A stretch of 11,914 nt of DNA from Acidobacteriota bacterium (lineage in GTDB: Bacteria; Acidobacteriota; Blastocatellia; Pyrinomonadales; Pyrinomonadaceae), in assembly GCA_003222855.1 (NCBI GenBank), contig QHXH01000240.1, forward strand, positions 1-11,914, in the 5' to 3' direction. The position numbers and the translations under genes were made by a program. Below the pieces are notes generated by a model, which searched no databases, was not told where the DNA came from, and saw nothing but the letters and a program-made list of their open reading frames with translations. Below, piece by piece: positions 9,869 to 11,914 of this stretch. Within the stretch, counting starts at the first letter, position 1. Every line of letters begins with the position of its first letter.

Positions 9869-9996
9869 ACTGGGACCGCGGGCGCCCTCGCCCGCACTGA
9901 GCGCGCAGCGCGAAGATTTCGTTTCATAAGATTTTACTTGGCATTTGAGAAGCATGGTCTTCGGCTCAGGCGGGTGAGGGCGCCCGCGCTGCCAGT
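9869..9996. repeat. Large inverted-repeat element with AT-rich loop
   Basis: The core arms are 9878-9902 (GCGGGCGCCCTCGCCCGC plus ACTGAGC) and 9964-9987 (GCTCAG plus GCGGGTGAGGGCGCCCGC). They pair with one bulged base and one mismatch. Pairing extends outward with two mismatches to TACTGG (9869-9874) and CCAGTA (9991-9996), and inward through CGAAGA (9911-9916) and TCTTCG (9958-9963). The centre is AT-rich. It occupies much of the region 9668-10215 between the divergent protease genes. It is not coding and has no transposase; a MITE-like or REP-like repeat is the best description. Confidence 0.75.
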
Positions 9997-10215
9997 AGCA
10001 AGTAGCCGGCCTCCGCTCAAATTGAACCAGTACAGCCGCGCATGAAATGCGACGACGATTGCTATCCGGCGTGTGATAAGATTAGCTCCCAGGGCGCGCC
10101 CCGGCGGCGTGCAGTCTTTACACTTACTCATGATTGTTGCTCGCGTGAAGTCGCGGGCGTACCAGCAGATAACATGCCCTCCCTTGTGGTCGGGCTACTG
10201 ACCCGGTTGCCACCG

Positions 10216-11394
10216 ATGACTGGGAAGCGACTCAGTGCCATCCTTCTATTGCTCGCGCTGTTCAGCGCGCGCGCGGAGCTGCGCGCCTACACTCTCCAAT
10301 ATCGTGACAGCTCCGGCATTGTTGCCCGGCGTTGGTTGACGCAACCAATCATCATTGCGTTTTCCACTTCGCTGGCATCCCCACCCGCTAACATCAAAGC
10401 CGGCACCGACGTCATCGGCGCTGCTCGTCGCGCGTTGCGGCGTTGGTCGAGCGTTTCGAACGTCCAATTTTTCGAAACCAGTTCTTCTGTTCAGACCATC
10501 AGTCCACCGAATGCCGGCGATCGAATCAATCTGATCACAGTCTCAGCCGATAATTCGGCCGCGTTTGATTCGCAGGACAATCCCGGCCGCACGCGCGTGT
10601 TCTCAGACGCCGGCGCGATCACCGAAGCGGACATCGCTTTAAATCCAAATGTGCTTTTTTCGAGTGACGGAACGCCCGGCACCTACGATCTGGAATCAAC
10701 CTTCACGCATGAAGTCGGCCACCTGCTCGGGCTCGAGCACTCGGCGATTCTCGGCGCGACCATGCAGCCGCGGCAGGCGATGAATGGTCTCTACAATCTG
10801 CCGGCATTCACGCAACGAACATTGTCCGAAGATGACATTGCGGGAGCGCGGGCATTGTATGGATCGCGAGCCGGAACCGGATCGTTGTTTGGACGATTGA
10901 TCGCGAATTCCGTCGGCGGACAGTCGCAACCAATTTTCGGCGCGCACGTCTTTGTCGAGGACGCTTTGACTGGACGCGTCATTGCCGGAGGGATAACCCT
11001 CCCGTCCGGTGACTATCGCATCGATGCTTTGCCGCGCGGCAGCTATCACGTGATTGTTAGTCGATACCACACCGCCGTTTCGGACCCATGTGGCCATGCG
11101 TGCAGCGAGCCAGTTGATTCCGGTGTTCGCCGACAAGGCAACGTCGCTCGGCTTCTTCGTCTCGCCCAACCTTGCGCCGGCGCTGACCCCGCGGCTCATC
11201 GGTATGAACGGCGAGCTATCGACAGTCGCTCTGCCTTTAAGAGCCGGCAGGAAATTCACCGTCTATGTGGCGGGAGAGGGAATCGACGAAGTACCACGGG
11301 GCGGCATTTCGAGTACTTCGCCTTTTATCAGCATCGACACGGACACTGTGAGCGACGCAGAATTCGACACGCCTTACCCGGCGATCAGTTTTGA
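10216..11394 (+). CDS. Secreted matrixin-type zinc metalloprotease, N-terminal part (frameshifted)
   Basis: I chose the ATG at 10216 because it begins a classic signal peptide: 'MTGKRLSAILLLLALFSARA', with a likely cut after ARA. The frame is open upstream to an ATG at 10042, but those residues are Cys- and Arg-rich and look non-coding. No good ribosome-binding site is seen at either. The zinc site is complete: 'THEVGHLLGLEHSAILGATM', with H165, E166, H169 and H175 (numbered from 10216) plus the Met-turn M183, the metzincin/matrixin pattern. 'LSEDDIAGARALYG' then closes the catalytic domain as in matrixins. A carboxypeptidase-regulatory-like region follows ('PIFGAHVFVEDALTGRVIAG', 'GDYRIDALPRGSYHVIV'). 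Past about 11060 the frame is Arg/His/Cys-rich noise to the stop at 11394; the true continuation is in the next frame. The catalytic domain lies wholly before the break, so a truncated product could still be active. Confidence 0.85.
   Translation: MTGKRLSAILLLLALFSARAELRAYTLQYRDSSGIVARRWLTQPIIIAFSTSLASPPANIKAGTDVIGAARRALRRWSSVSNVQFFETSSSVQTISPPNAGDRINLITVSADNSAAFDSQDNPGRTRVFSDAGAITEADIALNPNVLFSSDGTPGTYDLESTFTHEVGHLLGLEHSAILGATMQPRQAMNGLYNLPAFTQRTLSEDDIAGARALYGSRAGTGSLFGRLIANSVGGQSQPIFGAHVFVEDALTGRVIAGGITLPSGDYRIDALPRGSYHVIVSRYHTAVSDPCGHACSEPVDSGVRRQGNVARLLRLAQPCAGADPAAHRYERRAIDSRSAFKSRQEIHRLCGGRGNRRSTTGRHFEYFAFYQHRHGHCERRRIRHALPGDQF
11054..11090 (+). other. Frameshift in the matrixin-type protease gene
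   Basis: The first frame is sensible up to 'RGSYHVIV' (about 11053). The second frame opens only at 11054, after a TGA at 11051-11053, and is sensible from about 'TPPFRTHVAMRAASQLIPVF'. The break is therefore at about 11054-11090. Restoring the frame needs removal of one base or addition of two, unless a larger segment is also missing. Confidence 0.72.
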
Positions 11395-11503
11395 AATCAC
11401 CGTCGCCCGCAACACTCCTGCCGGTGAATACAGCATCCTGCTCCAGTCCGCGGATGGCGAGATTGTTTATCTGGTGGGCGCTTTGACGATTGATGAGGAA
11501 TGA
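11054..11503 (+). CDS. C-terminal part of the matrixin-type protease (after a frameshift)
   Basis: The frame runs from a TTG at 11054, which follows a stop codon directly, to the TGA at 11501-11503. It has no ribosome-binding site and no signal peptide, so I read it as the displaced 3' end of the gene starting at 10216. The content is that of a beta-sandwich domain: 'ATSLGFFVSPNLAPALTPRL', 'VALPLRAGRKFTVYVAGEG', 'FEITVARNTPAGEYSILLQS' and 'DGEIVYLVGALTIDEE'. This resembles Ig-like C-terminal domains of secreted Acidobacteriota proteins, but I cannot assign a family firmly. It has no DUF4214, unlike the other secreted proteins here. Confidence 0.75.
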   Translation: MLVDTTPPFRTHVAMRAASQLIPVFADKATSLGFFVSPNLAPALTPRLIGMNGELSTVALPLRAGRKFTVYVAGEGIDEVPRGGISSTSPFISIDTDTVSDAEFDTPYPAISFEITVARNTPAGEYSILLQSADGEIVYLVGALTIDEE

Positions 11504-11534
11504 ACCGCACGAACTCGCGCCGCGGTCGGTGATG

Positions 11535-11600
11535 GTTTTCGTGTCAGTTTCTGGTTGGGCTTCACCAGGAAGACAGCGAACCACGAAAGCACACGAAAAC
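11535..11600. repeat. Widely spaced 10-bp inverted repeat after the metalloprotease gene
   Basis: GTTTTCGTGT (11535-11544) and ACACGAAAAC (11591-11600) are perfect inverted repeats 46 bases apart. CTGGT/ACCAG pairs inside. The right half also contains two CACGAAA-like units in tandem. It lies about 30 bases past the stop codon, but without a T-run it is not a typical terminator. The rest of 11504-11803 shows only a 7-bp hairpin (CGCAAAA/TTTTGCG, 11721-11743) and no gene. Confidence 0.4.
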
Positions 11601-11803
11601 AATCCTGAGCGATAGGTTTGTGTCGATTCGTCCTTGAATTGCCTGGTCACAATTCCAGGTAGACACAGATTCGCCCTCAAATCCCCTTGCCTTAATCCAC
11701 CCTCGGCGTTAACATGCAGCCGCAAAACAGTTCGTTTTTTGCGCAACGGCTTTATCTGTAACCTTTCATTTCGGAAGACTGAACGATCGGCCGGAGGTTA
11801 ATT

Positions 11804-11914
11804 ATGGTTGACTTTCTTCTGTCAATTGTAGGTTTGGCCTCGCTGCTTGGAGCGTGTTGGGAATTTTGGGGGTTTACGCGTCCTGATGGCGTCTTCAAGT
11901 GGCAAGGAGTGATT
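11804..11914 (+). CDS. Start of an unidentified membrane-associated protein (cut by window end)
   Basis: An ATG at 11804 is preceded by GGAGG (11793-11797) six bases upstream, the best ribosome-binding site on the plus strand in this window. The 37 visible codons are open to the end. Residues 4-18 ('FLLSIVGLASLLGAC') are hydrophobic and could be a signal anchor or first membrane span; 'WEFWGFTRPDGVFKWQG' follows. I do not recognise the family. It is separated from the metalloprotease gene by 300 bases, so it is probably a separate transcription unit. Confidence 0.6.
   Translation, partial: MVDFLLSIVGLASLLGACWEFWGFTRPDGVFKWQGVI

Noticed and set aside
10042..10215. Upstream extension of the metalloprotease gene to the ATG at 10042
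   Set aside because: These residues are Cys- and Arg-rich and precede a complete signal peptide that starts at 10216.
11237..11746. A 169-codon open frame on the minus strand
   Set aside because: It is antisense to the end of the metalloprotease gene and runs through non-coding sequence; no family motifs.

Overview
The window looks like part of a chromosome from a free-living Acidobacteriota bacterium, probably of the Blastocatellia/Pyrinomonadales type. This is inferred from the mix of secreted proteins (TolB-like propeller plus TIGR03437-type plus DUF4214 domains; S8 protease plus Calx-beta plus DUF4214; a matrixin-like protease), the moderately high GC content, and the many GC-rich palindromic intergenic repeats. 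No 16S rRNA or other taxonomic marker is present, so the assignment is tentative.

Layout, left to right. (1) 2-2645, plus strand: a large secreted protein cut by the window edge and split by a frameshift within 423-472. It has beta-propeller (PD40-like) repeats, a Ser-Pro linker, a TIGR03437-like Ig-type region and a C-terminal DUF4214 region. (2) 2652-2697: a nested palindrome that fills the gap and stops one base before the next start codon. (3) 2699-3826, plus: an intact GT4-family glycosyltransferase. (4) 3886-4041 and 4811-4982: two related inverted-repeat elements with a shared tail, flanking (5) 4081-4773, minus: an intact GT2 polyprenyl-phosphate sugar transferase of the DPM1-like type. 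(6) 5017-5039: an intrinsic terminator serving (7) 5068-6028, minus: a small secreted protein that is almost only DUF4214, split by a frameshift, with its own likely promoter at 6117-6146. (8) 6203-9667, minus: an intact 1154-residue secreted subtilase with fn3-like, NIDO-like, Calx-beta and DUF4214 regions. (9) 9668-10215: an intergenic stretch with a short hairpin and a large inverted-repeat element. (10) 10216-11503, plus: a secreted zinc metalloprotease of the matrixin type, split by a frameshift near 11054-11090. (11) 11504-11803: a mostly featureless gap with a 10-bp inverted repeat. (12) 11804-11914, plus: the start of a membrane-associated protein with a good ribosome-binding site.

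How the parts fit. The common theme is the cell surface. Three unrelated N-terminal architectures share the same DUF4214 C-terminal module, including a conserved C-x5-C pair, which suggests a common location or attachment partner outside the cell. Two secreted proteases of different catalytic classes are transcribed divergently around 9668-10215. The two glycosyltransferases could glycosylate surface polymers or proteins, but nothing in the sequence ties them to the neighbours.

The most unusual points are three frameshifts of the same net sign, all in secreted-protein genes; the shared DUF4214 module; and the dense set of palindromic repeat elements, one pair of which brackets a single gene. 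No RNA gene, CRISPR array, transposase, integrase or phage gene was seen.
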